Below, piece after piece: positions 16,601 to 23,975 of a stretch of 29,084 nt of DNA. The stretch lies in the NCBI RefSeq assembly GCF_024684275.1, contig NZ_JAIKXF010000079.1:1-29084 (forward strand), read 5' to 3'. Numbering within the stretch: position 1 is the first letter of the stretch; each line of letters begins with the position of its first letter. Under the pieces are notes generated by a model. It was not told the origin of the DNA. It made no database searches and saw only the letters and a program-made list of their open reading frames with translations. This stretch comes from Ruminococcus sp. (GTDB lineage: Bacteria > Bacillota_A > Clostridia > Oscillospirales > Ruminococcaceae). The position numbers and the translations under genes were made by a program.

Positions 16601-19600
16601 TTAAAGACAGCAGGTGACAATATCGCGGATCTCCTGTGCGGCAGGGAAAATCCTCTTAATATAATGTTCCCCGGCGGAAGCTGGGACAGAGCCGAAAATA
16701 TGTATACCTGCAACCCTGCGGCTGATTATCTCAATGAAATGGCTTCAAGGACTGTAACTGACATAGCAGAAAAAATGCTTGCAGACGGCAGAAAAAAAGT
16801 ACGTATACTTGAAGTAGGAGCAGGTATCGGCGGTACATCGGCAGCTATCCTTCAGAGCCTTCAGGATAGGCTGAACGGTAAGATAGAATACAGGTATACC
16901 GATCTTTCGGATTATTTTACTCACAGAGCAGCTGAAAAGTTTTCACAGTATGATTTTGTGGGATTTGGCGTATATGATCTTAATATGCATCCACAGCTTC
17001 AAGGATATGAGCCTGAGAGCTTTGATATAATTTTTGGCGCTAATTCCGTACATGATTCAGCATATCTTGTGCGCAGTCTGGGCTATCTAAGAACTATGCT
17101 GAAAAATGCTGGTGCCCTTGTATTGCTCGAAGGTACTAAAAATCAGCTTTTTTACAAGGTGACAATAGGACTTATAGATGGATTTTCGGGCTATATGGAC
17201 GAGCGCGTAAAGAATAATGAGATTTTGCTTTCTGTTAACGAGTGGGAGCAATATTCAAGGGCGGCAGGCTTTTCGGATTTTATTTCTTTCCCGGAAAAAG
17301 GAGCTTGTGAAGAAGCTTTCGATCAGCATATTTTTGTTATGAATTCGGGAAAAAGAAGTGTTCATATTGACACAGAACATATTTTGCGCAGTATCAGCTC
17401 GTCACTTACAAGCTATATGATACCCGAGCGTATTTTTGTAATGAATGAGATACCTCTTTCGCCAAACGGTAAGGTCGACAGAAAGGCGCTTCCTGTCCCC
17501 GTACATTCTTTAAGCAAAATCAAGAAAGAATATATTGCTCCTGTGGATGAGATACAGAGCGTTATTTCTGACTGTTTTATGAGTGTTCTCGGACAGGAAA
17601 AAATAAGTGCAGATGCAAATATTTTTAAAGAAGGCGCAGATTCTCTAAAAGCGATCACCATTGTTGCAGAGCTTGAAAAGCACGGTATAAAGACAAATCT
17701 TTCAGAGCTTTATAAATATCCTTCTGTAATTGAGCTTTCTTCACAGGCTGAGCTGATATCTGTCGAAGATCAGCCTCAAATAGAGATATCGAGTGATAAG
17801 GATTTATATTCACCGTTCCGAATGACATATCAGCAGCAATCCTACTATCTGGGCAGGGTGCGCAGTGTAACAGGTGTCAGAGGAATACCTACGGGCGGAT
17901 ATGCAGAGCTTCTTTGCCGGGGATATGATAATTCAAAGCTTGAGAACGCAATGAATATGATAATTGACAGGCATGAGATATTCCGCTGCCGTTTTAATGA
18001 GGATTTTACTGTTCAGTTTATGAAGGATATCCCTCGGTTTATTATACCATATGTCGATATAAGCGATAAAAGCGAAGATGAACGTGAGAAATTCTTCCAA
18101 AATGTAAGACAGCGTATGATGAGTGATTATCCTGATATGACAAAGCCTCCGCTTCTCAAAATGGAAGCAGCAAAGATAAACGACAGTGATGCTATAATCA
18201 GTCTTTACATTGACGGACTTATACTTGACGGCTGGAGTGTGGAATTGTTTATCGGTGAACTTGGCAGTCTGTACAATACGGGCGAGTATCTCTATCCGCA
18301 GAAGCCTGATTTTACATTTAAAGATTATGTTGCATTTTTAGATAAGCAGAAGCATACTGCAAAATACGAAAGCGACCGTGAGTGGTGGATGAGACGCATA
18401 GATGATCTTCCCGGTGCAGCGACACTTCCTCTTATCGGCAATATCATGGAGCTTGGAAGTAATCAGGGAACACAGAATAGGTGCGGCATTACAATAGAAT
18501 GCTTTGAGGCGCTTAAAGAAAAGGCGGCAGCAAGAGGGGGGTCGATCTTTTCAGTCCTGCTTACTTCTTTCGCAGCGGTTATCGGAAGATGGAATATGCA
18601 TAATCGATTTATGCTTAATATACCCGAATTCAACCGACCTGATCTGGGAAATGATGTTGATAAAGTAATGGGAGTCTATTCGTCATTCCTGCTGTATACT
18701 TCTGATATTGATGCGAACATGAGCTTTGCTGATAATCTTCGCCGTACTCAGGAGGAAATACTTGCCTTAAAAGAGCATAACAGCTTTACCGGAATGGAGA
18801 TAATCCGTGAAATTAACAGACGAAGCGGTGACCATAACAATGAAGTTTTAGTGCCAATAGTTTTCGGAATGATGCCGGAAAGACCAAATTATAACGAAAA
18901 CTATCTGAAGATAGAGAAAGAGCTTTTTAATATTATATATCAGGAAAATCACACTTCCTTTGTCTGGATAGATATAAATGTAGCTCGTCATGGCAATATG
19001 GTGGATTTCAACTGGTGCAGTGTCCGAGGACTGTTTGATCAGGATATGATAACCGATATGATAAAAATGCAGGAAAAAATACTGTATACTGCCGCAAAGG
19101 AAAATTCTTTCTGGGAAAGACCTCTCAGAATAGAATTGCCGGAGCGTGACAGAAATATCCTCAAAATGTCGGGAAAGATATTGGATGGCAGCGGCACTGA
19201 TGAGCTGAAAGAAAGATTTGCTGAGCAAAGCTTCATTGTTGCAGACGATGAATTACAGCAAATGCCGGTAGGTGCAGAAGGAATTCTTTGCGTCCGTGAC
19301 GAAAAAAACGGAACTTTTATTCGTACAGGCTGCACTGCTCGTGTTCGTACTGACAGCGTCATTGAGATTTGCGGAAGAGAAGATGTTTCTGATTTTTGCG
19401 AAAAAACTTCAATTGATGAAAACGAAGAAAATGTATATGTCGATGACAGAACGGCAAAGCGAATATGCAGTATCTGGAGTGAAATAATGGGGCGCGACAT
19501 TGAAGAAGATGATGATTTCTTTGAAGTCGGCGGCGATTCCATAATGGCTATAAAAATTCTTTATAAGCTTCGTGATGAGTTTTTCGAAGAATATGATATA

Positions 19601-19675
19601 AGAGATTTTTACAGTGATCACACTGCGCGGGGTATAGCCAGAACTATTGCTAAAATGAAGGAGGAGGCTATATGA
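13619..19675 (+). CDS. NRPS: Cy-A(Cys)-[MT]-PCP-Cy-(relic A)-PCP, HMWP2-like
   Basis: Domain order over 2,018 residues: Cy1 (about 1-430, LTDVQLAYLVGR start, D133/D138/S141 of the DxxxxDxxS motif); A core (about 440-830, TSGSTGRPKG near 570); inserted methyltransferase-like domain (about 845-1235, SAM motif LEVGAGIGG at 1064-1072); end of A (NGKVDRKAL near 1283); PCP1 (Ser1342); Cy2 (about 1390-1820, D1532/D1537/S1540 in DGLILDGWS); relic of an A domain (about 1845-1925); PCP2 (Ser1974). The A-domain pocket reads about D-L-Y-N-M-S-L-I-W, matching cysteine codes. Cy domains condense and cyclise Cys to thiazoline, so two rings are expected, with the single A loading both PCPs as in yersiniabactin HMWP2. 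The start at 13619 follows GAGG; an upstream TTG in frame is less likely. Confidence 0.93.
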   Translation: MDKTRLTDVQLAYLVGRSSALHLGGNSTHGYVEFQGDASPDMIEDAINRLIIRHPMLRTIINDDGTQNVADESPRFIVSCDDISNLTESEQQERIFDYRKKYSGRVFECGKLPMFAVHAFKMKKGVRYCFDADLMIMDRSSFEIFFNELEMVCSGNEDKLPALKEDFFSYALCREENKLKSAQADDEFFNEFIRDFPVNTVIPECKTPAFSGMKFTFIEDSISADKWQTIKNELAQRHIIPTVYLMVCYASALAKWSGENRVAVNVTSAMRNVGHRYFSGVIGDFTDLIIADVELAAGKDIYDVCRQVQRKLGQYMKHSSGGGIRLLRRISEIHNIEDGIPCPYAFTSSIDENGSKLKDNILGKTVYQISQTPQVRLDCQVYEDNEKLYIRFDYPERVNDDNAVREMHAFMLCLAESGSADYSALRQHEYNKTDWDIKCNTLQHLFSENASEHPERIAVICGNKSYTYRELDKRSDDAAFFIEENGCAGKRVAVKGERCFETVALFLGILKTGGSYIPLDPSWPEERCSYAMKQAECGFCISSDTSIPERKENYAVKGSSDDEAYIIFTSGSTGRPKGVMISQKAVCNTILDINDMLKINEKDIIAGISSFCFDLSVYDMFGALTGGCTLLIVRDLQEMNEAVTSHGATIWNTVPAIMELFCTTVNKPASLRKIMLSGDWIPLNLRDSIREKMPAADVYSLGGATEGSIWSIYFPFDKVDPDWKSIPYGYPLRNQQMWILGSDDSISPVNVAGEICIGGAGVAYGYVGDEERTKAQFFVHPQLGRLYRTGDYGVFTDKGYIEFLGRRDFQVKLHGYRIELGEIESVIDSVDEVGRSVANVVNTDNGTQHLLAYVVPKDTEEKICIHTYDAKKVMAEAGNSFEFKVTPENFSKINSMFDRIAIGIMTNALCSTGFFDNTGNKLSVREMCEKGILLEKYEKLMLQWMKVLSEKGFVSFDNGTAVSLVSLKKTDLTELFDDLQKMDGYESLSGYAGFLKTAGDNIADLLCGRENPLNIMFPGGSWDRAENMYTCNPAADYLNEMASRTVTDIAEKMLADGRKKVRILEVGAGIGGTSAAILQSLQDRLNGKIEYRYTDLSDYFTHRAAEKFSQYDFVGFGVYDLNMHPQLQGYEPESFDIIFGANSVHDSAYLVRSLGYLRTMLKNAGALVLLEGTKNQLFYKVTIGLIDGFSGYMDERVKNNEILLSVNEWEQYSRAAGFSDFISFPEKGACEEAFDQHIFVMNSGKRSVHIDTEHILRSISSSLTSYMIPERIFVMNEIPLSPNGKVDRKALPVPVHSLSKIKKEYIAPVDEIQSVISDCFMSVLGQEKISADANIFKEGADSLKAITIVAELEKHGIKTNLSELYKYPSVIELSSQAELISVEDQPQIEISSDKDLYSPFRMTYQQQSYYLGRVRSVTGVRGIPTGGYAELLCRGYDNSKLENAMNMIIDRHEIFRCRFNEDFTVQFMKDIPRFIIPYVDISDKSEDEREKFFQNVRQRMMSDYPDMTKPPLLKMEAAKINDSDAIISLYIDGLILDGWSVELFIGELGSLYNTGEYLYPQKPDFTFKDYVAFLDKQKHTAKYESDREWWMRRIDDLPGAATLPLIGNIMELGSNQGTQNRCGITIECFEALKEKAAARGGSIFSVLLTSFAAVIGRWNMHNRFMLNIPEFNRPDLGNDVDKVMGVYSSFLLYTSDIDANMSFADNLRRTQEEILALKEHNSFTGMEIIREINRRSGDHNNEVLVPIVFGMMPERPNYNENYLKIEKELFNIIYQENHTSFVWIDINVARHGNMVDFNWCSVRGLFDQDMITDMIKMQEKILYTAAKENSFWERPLRIELPERDRNILKMSGKILDGSGTDELKERFAEQSFIVADDELQQMPVGAEGILCVRDEKNGTFIRTGCTARVRTDSVIEICGREDVSDFCEKTSIDENEENVYVDDRTAKRICSIWSEIMGRDIEEDDDFFEVGGDSIMAIKILYKLRDEFFEEYDIRDFYSDHTARGIARTIAKMKEEAI

Positions 19676-20367
19676 AGGTTTTCCTTTTGGCTCATGCAGG
19701 GGGAAATGTATGGGAATACAAGCGTCTCTTTTCGGAGCTTGAGGAAGAAGCTGAACTGATCCCCATAGAGCTTCCTGCTGACGCAAGTACTGTTTCCAAA
19801 AAGGGATATGACGATTTTGAGGGATATTTGGATCATTCCATAAGGGCTATACGTTCAAATACCTCTGACGGAGAGAAAGTCATACTGTTCGGACACAGCT
19901 TCGGAGGCTATCTTGTACATGAGATTGCTTCGGTCATGCCTGAAAGAATAGCAGGCATAACAGCGTCCTGCTGCCGTCCGTATCATCTTTATACTATGCC
20001 CGATAAAGGAAATGGAACATATCTTGCTCTTTTCGGTTATAATGAAAATCTTTCGGAAAGATTAACAGAGCTGTTTGAACCGCTGATAGCTGATAAAATA
20101 GAGATAGTCGAGCGTTATTGCCAAAAGTATCGTGAAGGCAGAAAGAGGATAAAGCTTGATATCCCTTCGCAGGTGTTGTATGCAGATAAAGATGATAATA
20201 TCTGCGGTTCTTCTGAATGGTTCGATTATTATGAAGAGAGAAACTGTGAAATAACCGAATTTAACGGCGGCCATTTTTACTGGCGTGATCTGGAGGAAAA
20301 CAAGCAGCAGCTGATCAATTGCCTGAGAAAAATGATATGCCGCTTAAAAAAGGAGGAAAACCATTGA
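19672..20367 (+). CDS. Type II thioesterase (serine type)
   Basis: This 231-residue alpha/beta-hydrolase has the standard nucleophile elbow FGHSFGG, a late acidic residue (DKDDN region) and the catalytic histidine in GGHFYW. It is shorter than the first thioesterase of the operon. No TE domain is fused to the NRPS, so this or its Cys-type partner must release the product or proofread carriers. ATGA overlap with the NRPS stop and a GGAGGAGG ribosome site point to close co-expression with the NRPS. Confidence 0.9.
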   Translation: MKVFLLAHAGGNVWEYKRLFSELEEEAELIPIELPADASTVSKKGYDDFEGYLDHSIRAIRSNTSDGEKVILFGHSFGGYLVHEIASVMPERIAGITASCCRPYHLYTMPDKGNGTYLALFGYNENLSERLTELFEPLIADKIEIVERYCQKYREGRKRIKLDIPSQVLYADKDDNICGSSEWFDYYEERNCEITEFNGGHFYWRDLEENKQQLINCLRKMICRLKKEENH

Positions 20368-20594
20368 GAGATGAGATAGTGAAAATAATATCTGAAATCA
20401 TAGAAACTCCGCCTGAAAAAATATCTGAAAGCTTGGATTTTGTCACTGAGTTTGCAGTCAATTCCTTACAGCGTATGCAGATTCTCGATGAGACAGAATG
20501 CAGATTGAATGTCAATATACCTGTAAGTGAAGGTCTGAAAAGAATGCGAAGTGTTTCGGGAATTGAAGAATTATTGGAGGAGTTAAAGAAATAA
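20364..20594 (+). CDS. Acyl carrier protein with TTG start and NSL attachment motif
   Basis: This 76-residue carrier is predicted to start at TTG (20364), since GGAGG lies 7 bases upstream and the TTG overlaps the previous stop as TTGA. An ATG 15 codons upstream is less likely. The attachment site reads FAVNSLQRM, with Asn in place of the usual Asp of DSL; the serine is kept. It lies directly before the acyl ligase (TAATG overlap), so it is the best candidate to receive the starter acyl group. Confidence 0.85.
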   Translation: MRDEIVKIISEIIETPPEKISESLDFVTEFAVNSLQRMQILDETECRLNVNIPVSEGLKRMRSVSGIEELLEELKK

Positions 20595-22759
20595 TGGGAT
20601 TTGTAAAAAGTCGGGACTATGAATTCGGAATGAATGATTGGTGCGGAAACTGGCTCAGTATGAAAGGGATTATAGAGACAAAGGAAGAACTCCTGACAGC
20701 TATAGCTGCTGAAAAAAATGTCTCTGTAAAAATGCTGAAAAGAGTCATACCTGAAAAGTTTATCGGTAAGAATGATGTTTTGTCAATGAGTATTACTGAA
20801 AATAAGGTGATCATAAAAAAAGAAAACAGTATAGCGGAAGGTGTTTCTGAGTACATAGGGCAGCGCGATTATCGCATAACGAAGGTCGGCGATAGATATA
20901 TTATCGTTGATGATAAGGATAATGAGATGTTTTCGTATTTTACTCATCAGTCAAAATATCATTCTCAGGATAATTTTTCAATGTATATCTATAAGCTGAA
21001 AGGAACTGATACACCGATCTATATTTCGGTCACCGACATTGACAGCAACACGGAAGGAAGCAATGGTTGCAGTATTCACGCATTTATTTCCGAAAGTGAA
21101 AACGGACTTGATGATAATGCGAATATGTGTACATTTGTCCTTTGCAACGGAACCGAGGAAAATGTATTACGCGGACTTTTCGGTGTTGAGGTGAATGCAG
21201 CACCGATGGAGTTCTCGCCTGATATGACGCTTACGTCGTTTATACGCAGATGTGTTGACAGATATGGAGAGAGGCTGCTTTTCAAATTTGATGAGCAGGA
21301 CGGTGCTGAACTGACATATTCACAGCTTTTCAGACGTGCAGAGCAAATAGCCGGAAAGCTTCGTTCCGCGGGACTGGATAAAGGTTTCGCGGCTGTGATA
21401 TGTATGGAAACAAGGCTCGAATGGTATATATTCTTTTGGGCGGTACAGCTTGCAGGCGGCATTGTTGTAAATTATTCTCATAAAGCAAGTCAGGAAAGTC
21501 TTATGCTTGCGTTGAGAGAAACAAGAGCTCAGATAATGCTGATATCAGATCAAACAGATATTTCCTGTGCGGGAAAATCAGAAGATCTGAAGCTGATTAT
21601 AGAATGCACAGAGAATGTACGTAACGGCTGTGTAAGCTGGAATGATTTTATAAATTCACAGGCAGCATATGATCTGTCATCAGAGCATATTGAACAAAGT
21701 AGCAATGACACCTGTCTTATCCAGTACACATCAGGCTCATCGGGAAAGCCGAAAGGTGTAATGCTTTCACACCGAGGTATGCTTTATGTTTCGGCGGAAT
21801 GTGCTAGAAATACCGGAATGAGCTGTGCTGACAGGCTTATATCAATATCTCCGCTCAATCATAGTCTTGGATTGATAAACTGTATGCTTGGCCCGATGTT
21901 CAGAGGGGCGTCTATCTATCCTCTTAAAGAATTCACACCTGGTCATGCAGCGAAAAGCATAGCGAGAAACCGTATAACTATGACGGTTACTGTGCCATCA
22001 ATGTATATACAGATATTTGAGTATGCCAAAAAGCATAAGCTTGATATTTCATCATTTCGCAAGGGCGCAGTCGGCGGTGCAGCACTTACTCCCGAAGAGA
22101 TAAAAAGTCTCATATGTGATATGGGTATCACGGATCTTGTTCACGGATACGGAATGACAGAGTTTACGTCGGCTATGATAGTTGGAATGTATAATGATCC
22201 ACTCGAAGTTAAAATGAATACGATAGGCAGGCCTGTTCCGGGCTCTGAAGCAAAAATAATAGATCTTAAAACTAAGGAAGAAATAAACGAACCTGAACGG
22301 GAGGGTGAGCTGTATTTCAGAGGCCCAGGCAGAATGAACGGATATCTTGGCGATAATGTGTGCTGTGATCCTGAGGAATTCTGCGCTACAGGCGATATCG
22401 TAAAACGCCGCAGCGACGGTAATTATGTTATTGTCGGAAGATGCAGTGATATTATAATTAAAGGCGGTGAAAATATTTCTCCGACACAGGTACAGAATAC
22501 AATCCGTAACTGTAAAGGCGTCAGAAATGCTATTGTTGGTTCTGTTCCAGATAAAGATCTTGGTGAGGAACTTATTGCATTTGTTATAATGGAAAACGAC
22601 ATAAATGATATAATTCATCTGAGAGAGGAATTGCGGAATAAAACAGAGGAGATCAAGATACCAAGATATATTATCAGTGTGAAGGATTATATATATAATG
22701 TAAATGGAAAGCCCGATAAAAAAGCAATGATCAGTGCCTACAAAGAAGGAGTGTTGTGA
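20594..22759 (+). CDS. Acyl-CoA/acyl-ACP ligase with extra N-terminal domain
   Basis: This 721-residue protein has an AMP-forming ligase domain at about 210-720: YTSGSSGKPKG near 378-390, HGYGMTE (A5 motif), ATGDIVKR...VGRCSDIIIKGGENISP (A7/A8) and the final lysine motif NGKPDKKA. It would activate a carboxylic acid with ATP and pass it to the ACP encoded just before it or to the one just after, giving the starter unit. The pocket region (SPLNHSLGL) looks more like fatty-acyl ligases than amino-acid A domains. The first ~210 residues are an extra domain I do not recognise, rich in Lys, Ile and Asp and without signal peptide or membrane segment. Confidence 0.87.
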   Translation: MGFVKSRDYEFGMNDWCGNWLSMKGIIETKEELLTAIAAEKNVSVKMLKRVIPEKFIGKNDVLSMSITENKVIIKKENSIAEGVSEYIGQRDYRITKVGDRYIIVDDKDNEMFSYFTHQSKYHSQDNFSMYIYKLKGTDTPIYISVTDIDSNTEGSNGCSIHAFISESENGLDDNANMCTFVLCNGTEENVLRGLFGVEVNAAPMEFSPDMTLTSFIRRCVDRYGERLLFKFDEQDGAELTYSQLFRRAEQIAGKLRSAGLDKGFAAVICMETRLEWYIFFWAVQLAGGIVVNYSHKASQESLMLALRETRAQIMLISDQTDISCAGKSEDLKLIIECTENVRNGCVSWNDFINSQAAYDLSSEHIEQSSNDTCLIQYTSGSSGKPKGVMLSHRGMLYVSAECARNTGMSCADRLISISPLNHSLGLINCMLGPMFRGASIYPLKEFTPGHAAKSIARNRITMTVTVPSMYIQIFEYAKKHKLDISSFRKGAVGGAALTPEEIKSLICDMGITDLVHGYGMTEFTSAMIVGMYNDPLEVKMNTIGRPVPGSEAKIIDLKTKEEINEPEREGELYFRGPGRMNGYLGDNVCCDPEEFCATGDIVKRRSDGNYVIVGRCSDIIIKGGENISPTQVQNTIRNCKGVRNAIVGSVPDKDLGEELIAFVIMENDINDIIHLREELRNKTEEIKIPRYIISVKDYIYNVNGKPDKKAMISAYKEGVL

Positions 22760-22760
22760 A

Positions 22761-22973
22761 ATGACATTAGTTGAATTACAGAAGTTTATTGAAGAAAATA
22801 TTGATAAAAAATTTGAGCGTCCGTTTAGTTTGGAAGAATCGACATCAGAGGTAGGTATAGATTCTCTTGACCTTACATTGCTTGAACAGAGTCTGTGTGA
22901 AAAAAGCGGAAAGACTTTTGTCCTTGAACCTGATGACAGTTTTGAGACAATTCTCAGTAAAGTTAACGGGTAA
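22761..22973 (+). CDS. Acyl carrier protein
   Basis: This 70-residue carrier has the standard GIDSLDL attachment motif. The ATG at 22761 has GAAGGAG about 9 bases upstream and follows the ligase stop after one base. Its stop overlaps the acyltransferase start (TAATG), so it is the likely carrier for the extender unit. Confidence 0.9.
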   Translation: MTLVELQKFIEENIDKKFERPFSLEESTSEVGIDSLDLTLLEQSLCEKSGKTFVLEPDDSFETILSKVNG

Positions 22974-23911
22974 TGAAAAAAACAGTTTTTCTTTTTCCGG
23001 GAGACGGTATTCATCAGAAGGATATGCTTCATATTCTTCGTGAATCAGAGGAGTTTTTTTATGAATATTTTCAAAGGTATCTTCCTGAGATCGAGGGTGT
23101 TTATCGTGTTCCGCTGATGGAGGAGACATATGATGATCTGATCATTGATCAGATGCGGATAGTTTTTTCCGAGATCGCTATAGCTTCATTCTGGCGAAGT
23201 AAAGGAATTGAACCCTCTGCGGTTTTAGGGCATAGTCTTGGAGAATATGCCGCGGCTTGTTTTGCGGGAATATTTGATATAAGACAATGTATGAAACTGA
23301 TATGCAGCAGAGGAGCGGTGCTTGAAAAAACCTATGAGCTTTTTCGTATGGGAGTAATACACGCTTCACCGGAAACAGTTGATAAAATTATATCCGAAAC
23401 AGGAAATACAGCTGAGATCAGTGCTATAAACGGAAGAAAACTTGTTACTGTGTCGGGCAAAGAAGCAGAGGTAAAGCTTCTTATCGATAAATGTGAACGG
23501 AGAAACATCAAAGCAAATCTTACTGCTGTTCATGGCGGAGGTCATAATAGTTTTCTGAAGAATTACTGCGAAAGCTTTGCAAATGAAATGGCTGATAAAA
23601 AATTTTCAGAGCCAAAGATACATATGATACCGACTGCACATATGTGCAGAGTAAAAGAACTCTCTGACGGAATGTACTGGCTGGAACAAATGCTTTGTCC
23701 TGTTGATCTTATGAGTGCTTTTAACTCTCTTGATGTGCTCAGTGCCGAATACATGATAGATGTAGGTGTTTCTCCTGCACTTCTGGGAATGGCTATTGAG
23801 GAATTTCGCGGCAGCGGAAAGAGATTTATACCAAGTATCCGGGCTGGCCGAAACTATCGTCGCCAGCTTGAAAATGCTCTTGAAGCGGCGTCATCATATG
23901 GATTGATATAA
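22973..23911 (+). CDS. Discrete acyltransferase (trans-AT, FabD-like)
   Basis: This 312-residue enzyme transfers an extender acyl group from CoA to a carrier. It has the start FLFPGDGIHQ (FPGQGSQ in most), the nucleophile GHSLGEY with S88, the SRG motif and the catalytic histidine H191 in a HGGGH stretch where malonyl-specific enzymes have HAFH. The changed HAFH region would fit an unusual, larger extender. It is the only AT in the operon and fits the AT-less ketosynthase. A carboxylase/reductase for substituted malonyl-CoA is encoded two genes later. Confidence 0.9.
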   Translation: MKKTVFLFPGDGIHQKDMLHILRESEEFFYEYFQRYLPEIEGVYRVPLMEETYDDLIIDQMRIVFSEIAIASFWRSKGIEPSAVLGHSLGEYAAACFAGIFDIRQCMKLICSRGAVLEKTYELFRMGVIHASPETVDKIISETGNTAEISAINGRKLVTVSGKEAEVKLLIDKCERRNIKANLTAVHGGGHNSFLKNYCESFANEMADKKFSEPKIHMIPTAHMCRVKELSDGMYWLEQMLCPVDLMSAFNSLDVLSAEYMIDVGVSPALLGMAIEEFRGSGKRFIPSIRAGRNYRRQLENALEAASSYGLI

Positions 23912-23975
23912 ATGAAGAGTTTATGTTTGTGCTCTAAAAAATACACGTAAATACATTATAAAAGGAGTATTATCA

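Noticed and set aside
22052..23032. 326-codon minus-strand frame opposite the ligase and ACP
   Set aside because: Antisense shadow of well-supported genes, rich in Ser/Phe/Ile/Cys, with no ribosome site.
23912..23975. Possible 12-codon peptide or internal promoter in the gap before the QH condensation protein
   Set aside because: No ribosome site for the peptide and no credible -35/-10 pair; only the ribosome site of the next gene is clear.
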